A DNA stretch of 64,000 bases from contig JAFKIL010000006.1 in the NCBI GenBank assembly GCA_017306415.1, forward strand, positions 1 through 64,000. Direction: 5' to 3'. This document shows, one piece after another, positions 25,127-33,225 of the stretch. The notes under the pieces were generated by a model that was given only the letters and a program-made list of their open reading frames with translations, made no database searches and had not been told where the DNA came from. Numbering within the stretch: position 1 is the first letter of the stretch; every line of letters starts with the position of its first letter. The translations under genes were made by a program, and so were the position numbers. This stretch comes from Microbacterium sp. (GTDB taxonomy: Bacteria > Actinomycetota > Actinomycetes > Actinomycetales > Microbacteriaceae).

Positions 25127-25224
25127 CGGTTCCCCCCGATTTGTTACCGCTGATCATCATTTCCGCGCCGTCTTTGGCGGCAGACAAGGAAGTCTCCATC
25201 GACGACGTCGGATGACCGTATCAT

Positions 25225-25560
25225 GTGATCGTGCCGACCAAATCGCCCGATGTGCCCCTCTCGATCCACGCAGAAGATCCCGCAGATACGGGTGCGTATT
25301 GGATGTCTGTGGGATCTGTTGCGCTTGTCATCGGGGCATTGGTGCTGCTCATAACCGCACCATTCGCCATGTGGGCGCTGGCCGCGTTCACCCTCGCGGC
25401 CGCTGGCGTGATCCTCGCCCTCATCGCCCGAAAGCGTGCCATTGGCAGGCGTCGAACCACCGGCACGACTTTCGGGCTTGTCGCTCTCGCGGCCGGGCTG
25501 ATCCTTGCGTTGTACTCATTACCATGGACTGTCGTGCAGATCGTCATTCAGCTCTCTTAG
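25225..25560 (+). CDS. Small membrane protein, unknown
   Basis: 111 residues, GTG start. Hydrophobic spans at about 27-47, 48-67 and 82-108, with a basic connector RKRAIGRRRTTG between the second and third. The N-terminus is acidic and soluble (VPLSIHAEDPADTG). This is the DUF4190-like look of many actinobacterial small membrane proteins, but I do not claim that family. It diverges from the secreted-protein pair. Confidence 0.5.
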   Translation: MIVPTKSPDVPLSIHAEDPADTGAYWMSVGSVALVIGALVLLITAPFAMWALAAFTLAAAGVILALIARKRAIGRRRTTGTTFGLVALAAGLILALYSLPWTVVQIVIQLS

Positions 25561-25576
25561 CAGCTCGTGCTCGGTA

Positions 25577-26005
25577 GTTCCCCACATCTTCCTCGCAGGG
25601 CATTCCGGTGGGGCAGACATCGTGACTCGCACGCTCTACCACTTCGCCGGGAGCAGCACGGCTGCTTACATCGATGGGGCGGTGGTCTACGGGGACCCGT
25701 CGACCACGTTAAATCAGACGTATAACGCGAAGGGCGTGACCGGGTCGACCGGCTTCTTGCACCGACCCACCGCGCAGACCACCGCGATCAACAACGGATA
25801 CCGCTACTACGGATGGTCCTACGACAACCCGTCGATTCAGAATCCGACGTACTACCCGACCGTTCGCGCGTACTGCAACACCGACGACTGGGCATGCCGG
25901 AACCCGATCGCCGGCCTCTGGAATGCTCCAGGGCACAACGCCTACACTTCGAAGACGCAGGATGCGTACAACTGGTTCGACTACCTGGTGACCAACGCCT
26001 TATGA
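25577..26005 (+). pseudogene. Truncated cutinase-like serine hydrolase
   Basis: Only the C-terminal half of a cutinase/alpha-beta hydrolase remains: nucleophile elbow GHSGG at the very start, GAVVYGDPS, the Cys-flanked acid region YCNTDDWAC, and the late His in PGHNAYTSKTQDAYNWFDY. The Ser-Asp-His set is present but the signal peptide and first strands are absent. The frame upstream (from 25505) overlaps another gene and reads as nonsense. There is no start codon with a ribosome site. It is a remnant from a decayed secreted enzyme. Confidence 0.65.
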
Positions 26006-26367
26006 GAGACGTAGCGACGACGGAGACGTCAACTCCCAAGCGGGAACGGTCCCCACTCGGCGGCCTGATTGCGGTCGCCGTCCTGCAGATCTTCGTGTTC
26101 ATCGTGATGGCGGTGGTCTGGTTATGGACGCATTTCGCGACCGAAGGACGCTGTGACTCCACGTCGTGCGATACCGGTCAGGCGGCTCAGGCGAACGCCC
26201 TGTTCCTCGGGGTCGCGGCGCTCTCGTTCGTGCTCACGATCGTGGCCGCAGTCGTCAGCTATCGAACGCGGCGCGACCTCATGTGGGTCCCGGCCGTGGG
26301 GTGCGCATTGATCTTGGTGGCGTACTTCCCCGCGGCCGCGCTCTTCAACGCCGCGACCGGCGGATAG
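26002..26367 (+). CDS. Small membrane protein, unknown
   Basis: 121 residues with three hydrophobic spans (about 20-43, 65-87 and 93-117) and a two-Cys loop GRCDSTSCDTG between the first and second, possibly a disulfide outside the cell. ATG 26002 overlaps the stop of the cutinase remnant (ATGA), a relic of an old operon. Family unknown. Confidence 0.5.
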   Translation: MRDVATTETSTPKRERSPLGGLIAVAVLQIFVFIVMAVVWLWTHFATEGRCDSTSCDTGQAAQANALFLGVAALSFVLTIVAAVVSYRTRRDLMWVPAVGCALILVAYFPAAALFNAATGG

Positions 26368-26449
26368 TCAGACAGCTGCCGCCAGCAGGCGATGAGCACA
26401 GATCTCGGTTGGCGATGGGGCTCGCTGCGTGATGCCGGACGTCTGTATT

Positions 26450-26650
26450 TCAGGGCTGTGGCTTGGGCGGTTTCCTCAGCCAGCTGAACCAGCCCGACGT
26501 GCTGATCGCATCGTCGGCTGTCCCGTTTGCGATGTAGCCCGCGGCGAGCCCCGTGAACTGGTTGAAGCAGTCGTCGCAGAGCACTCGCGTAGCGGTGCGG
26601 TTACCTTCGCCACTGAGCCTTTCCCGGCATTGATCGCATCGACCGCTCAT
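26450..26650 (-). CDS. Small zinc-ribbon-like protein
   Basis: 66 residues. CDQC at 5-8 and CDDC at 25-28 form a plausible four-Cys zinc site. The rest (TADDAISTSGWFSWLRKPPK) is a short tail. It starts about 60 bases from dif-like site B. Real coding status is moderately likely; role unknown. Confidence 0.4.
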   Translation of the reverse strand: MSGRCDQCRERLSGEGNRTATRVLCDDCFNQFTGLAAGYIANGTADDAISTSGWFSWLRKPPKPQP

Positions 26651-26708
26651 GCTGTCAGCATGTCACGCTGCGCCGACAGGGTCGTGGGCCTAACACCGCT
26701 CACGCAGG

Positions 26709-26736
26709 ATCTGACATAACAACCATTATCGGCAAA
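26709..26736 (-). other. dif-like Xer recombination site B (well-formed)
   Basis: On the minus strand: XerC-side arm TTTGCCGATAA, spacer TGGTTG, XerD-side arm TTATGTCAGAT. The 11-6-11 geometry, the CCGATAA end of the left arm and the TTATGTCA start of the right arm match what I recall of the actinobacterial dif consensus. The XerD arm departs from it at two of the last three bases (AGAT where AAGT is expected). It lies between two minus-strand genes, in the same orientation as site A. Confidence 0.65.
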
Positions 26737-26754
26737 AACCCAGATCAGAAAGGA

Positions 26755-27762
26755 TTATCGGGTGCGGTAAGGATGCCTTGACCGATCGAGGATGACAGCA
26801 TCCGCCCAGTTCGTGGACACGGAAGAGCCGTTGTGCCCGTCCGGCGTCGGGTCAATCTCGTACCCGTTCGCGAGTAGCAGCCATTGAGTTGCAGTGGTCG
26901 CGCTGTCCGGGGCGTCGGGCCCCAGCCGGATCGCGCGGATGGGTAGCTTCGGCGCGAGGTCTGCCTTCTCGAACGGTTCACTCCATTGGGCGTGGGTGCT
27001 CGACACCAAGCGCACCTGGGGTCGTGGTCCCATATTGCTCGGCGTTGTCATCAGCGCGTTGAAGGACACACGGTCCACGGTTACGCGCTGCTCGTGCTCG
27101 TCCTCGAACGACTGATCCTTCGCGACTGCGCGCACGCGCGATCGCGTCTCCGCAAGGTCGGTGATTATCACGAGAAGCGCTGCGTTGGCATCCGAAGCGG
27201 AGAGCCCTTCTCCTCTCTCGAGGAGCCAACGATCGCCAAGCTGGGCAAGTACGCGCTCAGCCTCGAGCTGGATCTCCGCGGGCGCGTAGATGACGGGCCG
27301 CCAGTGATGCACTCGGCGTTGCGAGGGGTTCGGGCCCGGGTCGACGACGCCGAGTGCTGTCTTCGGGTCCAAACCGATCGCGCAGCTGATGCCCCCTTGC
27401 GAGTATGTGCGCCAGGCGTACAGGGAGTCGGGATCCTCTGAGGCGCACAGGATGAACCTTGCGTTTCGTGTGAGCGGACCCGAGACGGGAGAAAAGTTCG
27501 GCTGCCACAACTCCTCGTCTTGAAGATACTTGATCGCCTCCCGCGCAAAAGCCCCGTACTTCGCCCCCTCGGTCATTGCCTGCAAGGCCGCGCTGAAGGC
27601 GATATCCGCCGTCGAGGTCTCACGGATATCGTTCTGGAAACTGACCTCGGTCGCTAACAGACAGTTGGTCTGCAGAATGATCCCGAGCGTGTCCAGCGTT
27701 GCGTAATGCCACACCAATTCGCCAGCTGTGCGAGCGCGCTCAAGGGCTTCCTGGTACTCCAT
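26755..27762 (-). CDS. DUF2971 family protein
   Basis: 335 residues. The N-terminal signature is LVWHYATLDTLGIILQTNCL followed by LATEVSFQNDIRE; later LCASEDPDSLYAWRTYSQGG and ISCAIGLDP are typical of DUF2971. The biochemical role of the family is unknown; members often occur in mobile or defence-rich regions. The stop lies 19 bases beyond dif-like site B, placing this gene just outside the bracketed segment. AT content is higher than in the flanking metabolic genes. Confidence 0.7.
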   Translation of the reverse strand: MEYQEALERARTAGELVWHYATLDTLGIILQTNCLLATEVSFQNDIRETSTADIAFSAALQAMTEGAKYGAFAREAIKYLQDEELWQPNFSPVSGPLTRNARFILCASEDPDSLYAWRTYSQGGISCAIGLDPKTALGVVDPGPNPSQRRVHHWRPVIYAPAEIQLEAERVLAQLGDRWLLERGEGLSASDANAALLVIITDLAETRSRVRAVAKDQSFEDEHEQRVTVDRVSFNALMTTPSNMGPRPQVRLVSSTHAQWSEPFEKADLAPKLPIRAIRLGPDAPDSATTATQWLLLANGYEIDPTPDGHNGSSVSTNWADAVILDRSRHPYRTR

Positions 27763-27814
27763 GGGCTCGTATAACCCGGCCGATGCCTCGCCTTAGCGAC
27801 GACGCCGACGTCCG

Positions 27815-27994
27815 CTAGCCGACGTGACGGTGCACATCCGTAGTGCGGATGTCGTGGTCGACTTTCGATTGCCCGGTGAGCCAGGAGCGGCGGCGCGCGG
27901 CGCGGGACGCGTTGGGCTCGCCAGGGATCGGCTTCTGCGCGGTGGTTCGGATGAATCCGATCCCGCCGGGAGAGGTCTCCACATGGCTGCTCAT
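27815..27994 (-). CDS. Doubtful 59-codon reading frame
   Basis: It begins MSSHVETSPGGIGFIRTTAQ and ends TTDVHRHVG. It lies in the 220-300 base gap 27763-28056 between DUF2971 and the GAF protein. The opening residues read plausibly but there is no ribosome site and no family. I list it only because nothing else is visible in this gap. Confidence 0.2.
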   Translation of the reverse strand: MSSHVETSPGGIGFIRTTAQKPIPGEPNASRAARRRSWLTGQSKVDHDIRTTDVHRHVG

Positions 27995-28056
27995 GGCGTC
28001 AGTGTATGCCGGTCGGCGGACATTTCGGACCGCTAAGCGGACTTTCTCGGCAGAAT

Positions 28057-28836
28057 CTACGGGGCAACGGTCGCGAACGCAGTCGCAAGTAGGGAGGCGA
28101 CGAGCTCCGCCAGCTGCTTGTCCCCGTCCACGAGGCTGTTGGGCTTCTCGGCGTCGACGACGAGCATGCCGAAGACGACGCCGTTGGACCAGATCGGCAC
28201 CCGGATGAAGGTGCCGTACTTGTTTCGACGGCCCTCATAGCCTTCCGGCGCCTCCTTGCTGACGTCCGGATACAACTCGGCGCCGATCGGTGGATTCGCC
28301 TCCAGGTAGGCCATGATCTCCGTTCCCACCGGAGTTGACAAGTGGAATATGCGCGGGACGTCGTTGCGCCCAAACCGCCCGATTGCCTCGAGCCGATCGG
28401 GTCCGCTCATGAGCGCGAACACCACGGCACGCACGTTCGGAACTCCCGGCGTCATGGCCACCAGTGCGCTGCAGCACTGCTGTGCGATGACTCGCAGGTT
28501 CGCAATCCGTGCGGCGTTCTCGGACGGATCGATGACCGCAAGCTCGGTCATCAGATCCAGTGCCGGCCCGAGCCGGTTCTGCAGCTCCTTCACGGCGTCA
28601 TACCGTGCTTGCGTGAGTGAGCGTCCCCACCGGTAGTCGCGGATCGCTTTCGCCACGACAAGGATCGCTAGACCGATCGCGATCCAGAGCGCCCAGCCTC
28701 GTAGCACCGCTGCGGGCGCCTTTTCGACGACCGCAGCGGCACCGGCCAGGATCGACACCGCGGCCGCTCCCAGGATCGGCAGAATCGTCCACAGGATAAG
28801 CCTGAAGACATCTGCTGCTCGGTTGCGTCGTGCCAC
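28057..28836 (-). CDS. Membrane-anchored GAF-domain protein
   Basis: 259 residues from GTG 28836. Two hydrophobic segments (about 12-38 and 47-65: LILWTILPILGAAAVSILAG; LWIAIGLAILVVAKAI), then a coiled linker (ARYDAVKELQNRL), then a GAF-like domain (about 95-255) ending in FIRVPIWSNGVVFGMLVVDA and LAELVASLLATAF. It lacks any output domain, so it may sense a small molecule for a partner. The frame is open to 28923, but a perfect hairpin at 28875-28904 falls in that extension, which argues for the later start. Confidence 0.6.
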   Translation of the reverse strand: MARRNRAADVFRLILWTILPILGAAAVSILAGAAAVVEKAPAAVLRGWALWIAIGLAILVVAKAIRDYRWGRSLTQARYDAVKELQNRLGPALDLMTELAVIDPSENAARIANLRVIAQQCCSALVAMTPGVPNVRAVVFALMSGPDRLEAIGRFGRNDVPRIFHLSTPVGTEIMAYLEANPPIGAELYPDVSKEAPEGYEGRRNKYGTFIRVPIWSNGVVFGMLVVDAEKPNSLVDGDKQLAELVASLLATAFATVAP

Positions 28837-28874
28837 AGCTTGACCATAGTCGTCCGGTGACTCAGACCCCTGCG

Positions 28875-28904
28875 GATCCCAGCCCACCCCGCCGGGCTGG
28901 GATC
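28875..28904. terminator. Perfect 11-bp hairpin
   Basis: GATCCCAGCCC - 8-base loop - GGGCTGGGATC. It lies between the minus-strand membrane protein at 29075 and the GAF gene, so it probably terminates the former or separates the two. Confidence 0.6.
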
Positions 28905-29074
28905 GTGTCGCCCCGCCGGTCACCCGCTAATCTCGCGGATCCCAGACCACGGAGCGTTCTGGTAGTCCACTCCCCGCTGGAGCGACCGCTCGAAGAACGG
29001 GGCTGGGGGATCACGATGCTCCACCGTGTGCAAACCAGTTCGTGAGTGTGAGACGACGTCGAGGTCGACGCCAC

Positions 29075-29659
29075 CTAGGGTGTGGGTGGCCATGCTGTGA
29101 TGCGGTCGCCTGCGTCGACGGCGGCCACCAACTTGTTCTGGCGAAGAAGGCGTCGACGTTGGCGTTCACTTCGGTAGCGACCGCTGACGATCTCTCGTAG
29201 CCACATCTTGTTCCGTGCGTCCCTGAAGTGAACCAGGATTCCAGCCTGCATGTTCGGGCCGTTCTTCTCAGTGAGCATGACTTTCGTGATCGACTCGCGA
29301 GCAGGGAGCATCGAGATCCGAGGGTGGAACAACTGCACCGCGCGGTACCCCTCACCCCCGTCCTCGCGCGGGACGTAGGCGTAAGCAAGCCAGATCGGGG
29401 AGTCGCTCGAATTCTCCGCGTGCAGGTAAAGATCGTGCGGGATTGGACGCCCCGCGAACGCGTCCACCCAGATCGCTGTACTGAAGGCATCAGCCTGTGC
29501 GCGCCGATCCCGGCGAACGCCGCTTCGATAGATGCCGATGGCCGCGAAGAAGGCGGCGATTGTTCCCCCCGCGGCCACCCAGTCAGCCCAGGTCCCGAGG
29601 GGAAGGTACTTCGAACACCACGCGACGAATCCGCTCCAGGTGTCAGCTATGCCGTTCAC
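29075..29659 (-). CDS. Single-span membrane protein, unknown
   Basis: 194 residues from GTG 29659. One N-terminal transmembrane helix (about 25-45, WVAAGGTIAAFFAAIGIY) followed by a basic RRDRRAQ stop-transfer and a soluble domain of about 145 residues (HDLYLHAENSSDSPIWLAYA, ITKVMLTEKNGPNMQAGILV, VHFRDARNKMWLREIV). The soluble part is beta-rich and resembles phage/island orphan proteins in general. The frame remains open upstream to 29776 but lacks sense there. No family recognised. Confidence 0.5.
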   Translation of the reverse strand: MNGIADTWSGFVAWCSKYLPLGTWADWVAAGGTIAAFFAAIGIYRSGVRRDRRAQADAFSTAIWVDAFAGRPIPHDLYLHAENSSDSPIWLAYAYVPREDGGEGYRAVQLFHPRISMLPARESITKVMLTEKNGPNMQAGILVHFRDARNKMWLREIVSGRYRSERQRRRLLRQNKLVAAVDAGDRITAWPPTP

Positions 29660-29785
29660 AGGCCCGACCGTATCGCAGTGCCGCTGCAGGCGCTGCTGAG
29701 ATAGTGCCCAGCCTCCCGCGCTCGTCTGTGTTGACGCTCGTCGTTGCGCTTCGGCGAGTGTGTGCTGAACGGGCACACTCTAGGC

Positions 29786-30661
29786 ATGACCGATCTCGAT
29801 CTGGATGACTCGTGGCGGCGCCTGGAGTGGGTCCACGAGCTCGTCGACCGCATTGGGCCAGCCGTAGCCGCGATCGATCTGCAGGCGCGCAAGGGGGCTC
29901 TCAATTTCGACACACGTGTCCTCGGTGAGTTCGAGCACGCCCGCTACACGCTGGCCGGGGCCCTCGAAGTTCCACCAGATCTTGGCTTCGTCATCTCGGA
30001 TATCGCGGTCAACGCCCGCTCTTGTCTCGACATGGCGATCACCTCAATCGCCGCCGCGTACAAGCTTCCTATCAAGAACCCGCAGTTTCCCATCGAGAAC
30101 AACATTGAGGTTCGACAGGAGGACCGAACGCGCCAACTGATGGAGGCGTTACCTGCAGACTTCCGGGACGTCCTGACGGAGTTGCAGCCCAACTACAACA
30201 CACCGTGGGGCTACGTCGATCGGCCGGTGAATTGGACAGCATTGATGATCCGCGCTATCAGCAATGCCAACAAACATCGCAACCTGACACCCGTCACTCG
30301 GACGCCAGGGTCGCGCGGCATGACCTTGGTTGACGGCCTCGACGTGGAGATGCTCTCTCCAGCCGACGCGTCGCCGTGGCCCGATGATGACGCGACAGTG
30401 CTCGAGGTGCGGTATCCGATCGGAGCCGCGAGTGACAAGCAACTGGCGCAGATGAGGCCCCACAGGAACGTGCGGCTGATGATTCACCAGACAGGATTCA
30501 AGTACGACTGGCTCGACCTCGAGTTTCCTGTCGCGGCGAGCGAATTCCTCGACCTCACGCCAAAGTACGTGCATCATGCCCTCACGGTGTTCGAGCAGAC
30601 CCACCAGCACATCCAGGCCCCCGGGTCGGGGTTCTTCCGCAACTTCAACAAGTCGCTATAG
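29786..30661 (+). CDS. Uncharacterised soluble protein
   Basis: 291 residues from ATG 29786 (a longer start at 29744 is possible). Mostly helical first half (DSWRRLEWVHELVDRIGPAV; NARSCLDMAITSIAAAYKLP), a conserved-looking WTALMIRAISNANKHRNLTP near 155-175, then a beta-rich C-terminal half. The AISNANKHRNL stretch recalls HEPN-like or abortive-infection-type helical domains, but the RX4-6H motif is not clear, so I leave it unassigned. Confidence 0.5.
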   Translation: MTDLDLDDSWRRLEWVHELVDRIGPAVAAIDLQARKGALNFDTRVLGEFEHARYTLAGALEVPPDLGFVISDIAVNARSCLDMAITSIAAAYKLPIKNPQFPIENNIEVRQEDRTRQLMEALPADFRDVLTELQPNYNTPWGYVDRPVNWTALMIRAISNANKHRNLTPVTRTPGSRGMTLVDGLDVEMLSPADASPWPDDDATVLEVRYPIGAASDKQLAQMRPHRNVRLMIHQTGFKYDWLDLEFPVAASEFLDLTPKYVHHALTVFEQTHQHIQAPGSGFFRNFNKSL

Positions 30662-30890
30662 CTGCAGCGCCGCGAACTAGAACAGCCGGGGCTGGTCGAC
30701 GTCGTTCCCAGCGAGGACGGCGGCGATCGCGTCGGGGTCCATCCGCGAGCGACGTCGGCAGGCACGTCGCGGGCGAAGGGTGCTATTGGGTGCGGGTGTC
30801 GAAGATCACGAGGTCGTTCTCTTCGCGGCCGAGCCACCGCGGGCTGTCGAGGTCGTTGAGCTCCGCCACGAACGGTCCCGCGCGCTGGAC
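30662..30890. other. Degraded remnants
   Basis: This gap contains two short minus-strand gene tails, one ending NDVDQPRLF (stop near 30678) and one reading LNDLDSPRWLGREENDLVIF up to a stop near 30784. Neither has a body, so these look like end pieces left after deletion. The sequence then enters the relaxase fragment. Confidence 0.35.
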
Positions 30891-32113
30891 CCGCACAAGC
30901 ACCGTCACCTGTGGCTGAACGTCAAGGTGCAGGGCGTGGACGGGAAGTGGTCACGGATCGACTCTCGGGTCGCGATGCGGTTCCAGAACGTCGTGAACGC
31001 GGAGGGCGACTTGGCCGCCCGGACGGACCCGCGGTGGCTGGCCGTCCTCGCGGCGAAGGGGTACACGGTTGATCCGGTCACGGGTGAGGTGACCGAGCTT
31101 GCGCACCTGGTGCGGCCGCTGTCGCGTCGGGCGGCGCAGATCGACGCGAACCGGGCGGTCAAGCTGGCCGAGTGGCGGGACACTCACCCCGGCATGGAGC
31201 CCTCCCCGCGGGATCTGGCGGCCATCGACCGGTGGGCGTGGTCGTATGACCGGCCGGACAAGCCGCACGATCTGGACGAGGCGGAGTGGGCGGCCACTGT
31301 CCGGTCGGAGATCACCGACCTTGACCCGGCGATCGGTGACCGTCCGGCGCGGGCGATGACCGAGGCTGACATTGCCGCGCAGTTGACCGCGCAGGCGGAC
31401 ACCGCCGCGGTGGCCACCGCCGACGTCGACGAGCTGGCCCGTGTCGCGGTCACTGAGGCTGACCGGCGGGCGGCGGCCAACGGTGGCCGGTTCTCGGCCT
31501 GGGATGTGCGGGCGGGCGCTGTCCGCGCTGTCGCGTCCCTCGGTGTCGCCGCTGACCGTGACCGGCTCGCAGCGCTGGCCGACGAGGTGGCCGGTCACGC
31601 GGCCCGGCACCATGTGACCGGGCTGCTGGACGGGGACACGCCGCTGGGTCACGTGAAGGCGTTCATGGCCGCGGACACGGCGACGATGAAGACCGAGCTG
31701 GAGGCGCGGTTGGTGGGTCTGGCCGCGCCTGGCCGGCAGCCGTCTCGTGACCGTGTGGCTAAGATCGCCGCTCGTGTCCTGGAGGACACGGTGACGATGA
31801 ACGCCGGGCAGGCGGACGCAGCCGCGGCGATCGCGTCGACCGACCGCCTGGTCACGGTGACCGGCCCTGCCGGTACCGGGAAGACCACGCTGCTGCGGGT
31901 TGCGGCCGCCGACCTGGCCGCGCAGCGGCGCCGCCTGGTGCTGGTCGCTCCGACGAAGAAGGCGGCCGCGGTCGCGGGGCGGGAGACGCAGACCACCGCC
32001 GGCAGTGTGCACAGCCTCCTCCTGGATCACGGGTGGATTGCGGAGGAGGGCGCGGACGGCCGGTCACGGTGGCGTCAGCTGCAGGCCGGCGAGCTGTTCC
32101 CCGACGGGGAACA
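30891..32113 (+). pseudogene. MobF-type conjugative relaxase (TraA/TrwC-like), internal fragment
   Basis: About 408 codons from the middle of a relaxase-helicase. It opens at the three-His metal motif (HKHRHLWLNVKVQG, then DSRVAMRFQNVVNAEGDLAA), loses the catalytic Tyr domain before it, continues through the linker, and reaches the helicase Walker A (TGPAGTGKTTLL, about 31863) before being cut shortly after VAPTKKAAAVAGRE. Full-length members exceed 1,000 residues. The open frame runs on to 32252 only by chance, antisense to an RHS fragment. It is a relic of a conjugative plasmid or ICE. Confidence 0.8.
32095..32113. repeat. Perfect palindrome at the relaxase/RHS junction
   Basis: TGTTCCCC - GAC - GGGGAACA, 8-base arms, located exactly where relaxase homology ends and RHS homology begins. 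It could be a recombination scar or half of a lost element end. Confidence 0.5.
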
Positions 32114-32644
32114 CGTCAACACCTGCCCATCCACCTTCTGCGACGTGACCTTCCCATCCAGGTCGTACGTGAACTCCGTCGTCGACGCCGTGCCGCCCGC
32201 AGGGGTCGTCGATGTCGACAGCAGCCGCCCCGTGAGGCTCTCGTACGCGTAGGTGGTCACCGTGCCCCACACGTCCGTATACGACGTCGTACGGCCCAGG
32301 AGGTCCGTGACCGTGGTGGTCGTCGACCCGTTCGGAGACCCCGACACCGCCCCATCCGACACCGCAACCGTCATCCCCGTCGCCGACGGCGTATACGTCG
32401 TCGACGTCGTCCGCGACGTCGACCCGGTCTGCCCCACCGTCGTGGACGACACCACCCGGCCCCGCGCGTCGAACGTCACACACGACCACCCCGTGTCACC
32501 GGTGGTCTTCGTTCCGACGGTGCGGCCCATGAGGTCGTACACGTACTGCGTCGTCACCGGCTGCCCGGACGCCGGCGTCGGACCCGTCGTCGACTTCAAC
32601 AGCCCATACTGGTTCGTCCCCGCCGTCAGCCGCCCCCGGTCCAC
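32114..32644 (-). pseudogene. RHS/YD-repeat protein fragment
   Basis: About 177 codons with successive YD-type repeats: YVYDLMGRTVGTKTTGDTG, VTFDARGRVVSSTTVG, VTDLLGRTTSYTDVWG, YAYESLTGRLLSTST and FTYDLDGKVTSQKVDG. RHS proteins carry dozens of such repeats in a large secreted or wall-bound shell around a C-terminal toxin; start, shell and toxin are all missing. It abuts the relaxase fragment on one side and the tail of the CMD-family gene on the other. Confidence 0.8.
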
Positions 32645-33225
32645 GGGTCAGCCACGCCCTCGCCGAGCGGCGGGTCGAAGACCGCGAGGGCGAGGGCGAG
32701 CATCGAGTAGTAGCCCACGAGCCACACGAGCTCCGCGAGCACCACCTCGCCCAGCGCCGCGAGCGCAGACGTGTACTCCTCGTCGGCGAGGGCGGATGCC
32801 GCGAGCAGCCGGTCGACCACGACGAGGGCGGCATCGGTCTCGGCGTCGATCCCGGTCGGCACGGTGCCCGCGCGCAGGAGGGCGACGGCGTCGGCCGGGA
32901 CCCCGGCGGCCCGCGCGGCGTCGTGGTGCAGCACCCATTCGTAGACGCAGCGGCGACGCGCGGCGACGAGCAGGATCGACGCCTCCTTCGTGCGGGCATC
33001 CATCGTCGACGCGAAGCGCAGCGCCGCGCCCACCCCCTGCACGGCGTCACCCACCACCGGGGCGATCGTCATCGGACCGAAGGGGCCGAGCAGGCGCCCG
33101 TCTGCGTCGGTGATCGGCACGACGGATGCCTCGGCCCGCCGCGGTCCGTCGACGATGCGGTCGTGGAGCATGCGCTGGGCCGGGTCCAGCTCGTCGCGAG
33201 TGCGCGGCCGATAGCGCGCGGTCAT
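32626..33225 (-). CDS. Carboxymuconolactone decarboxylase-like (CMD/AhpD fold) protein
   Basis: 199 residues: DELDPAQRMLHDRIVDGPRR near the start, then LGPFGPMTIAPVVGDAVQGV, and the CMD core RTKEASILLVAARRRCVYEW with VLHHDAARAAGV. This longer form, with Cys replaced around the AhpD CxxC position (RRRCVYEW has one Cys), is usually annotated as CMD-family of unknown reaction. ATG 33225 overlaps the metallopeptidase stop by four bases. Its last residues (DPWTGGG) run into RHS-derived sequence, so the natural C-terminus may have been altered at the island boundary. Confidence 0.75.
   Translation of the reverse strand: MTARYRPRTRDELDPAQRMLHDRIVDGPRRAEASVVPITDADGRLLGPFGPMTIAPVVGDAVQGVGAALRFASTMDARTKEASILLVAARRRCVYEWVLHHDAARAAGVPADAVALLRAGTVPTGIDAETDAALVVVDRLLAASALADEEYTSALAALGEVVLAELVWLVGYYSMLALALAVFDPPLGEGVADPWTGGG

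Noticed and set aside
26368-26380. GTCAGACAGCTG identical to the FadR-type operator flank at 53759
   Set aside because: It lies just after a small membrane-protein gene with no catabolic promoter nearby; probably chance.
29786-30661. HEPN/abortive-infection RNase
   Set aside because: A helical NANKHRNL segment is suggestive but the RX4-6H catalytic motif is not evident.
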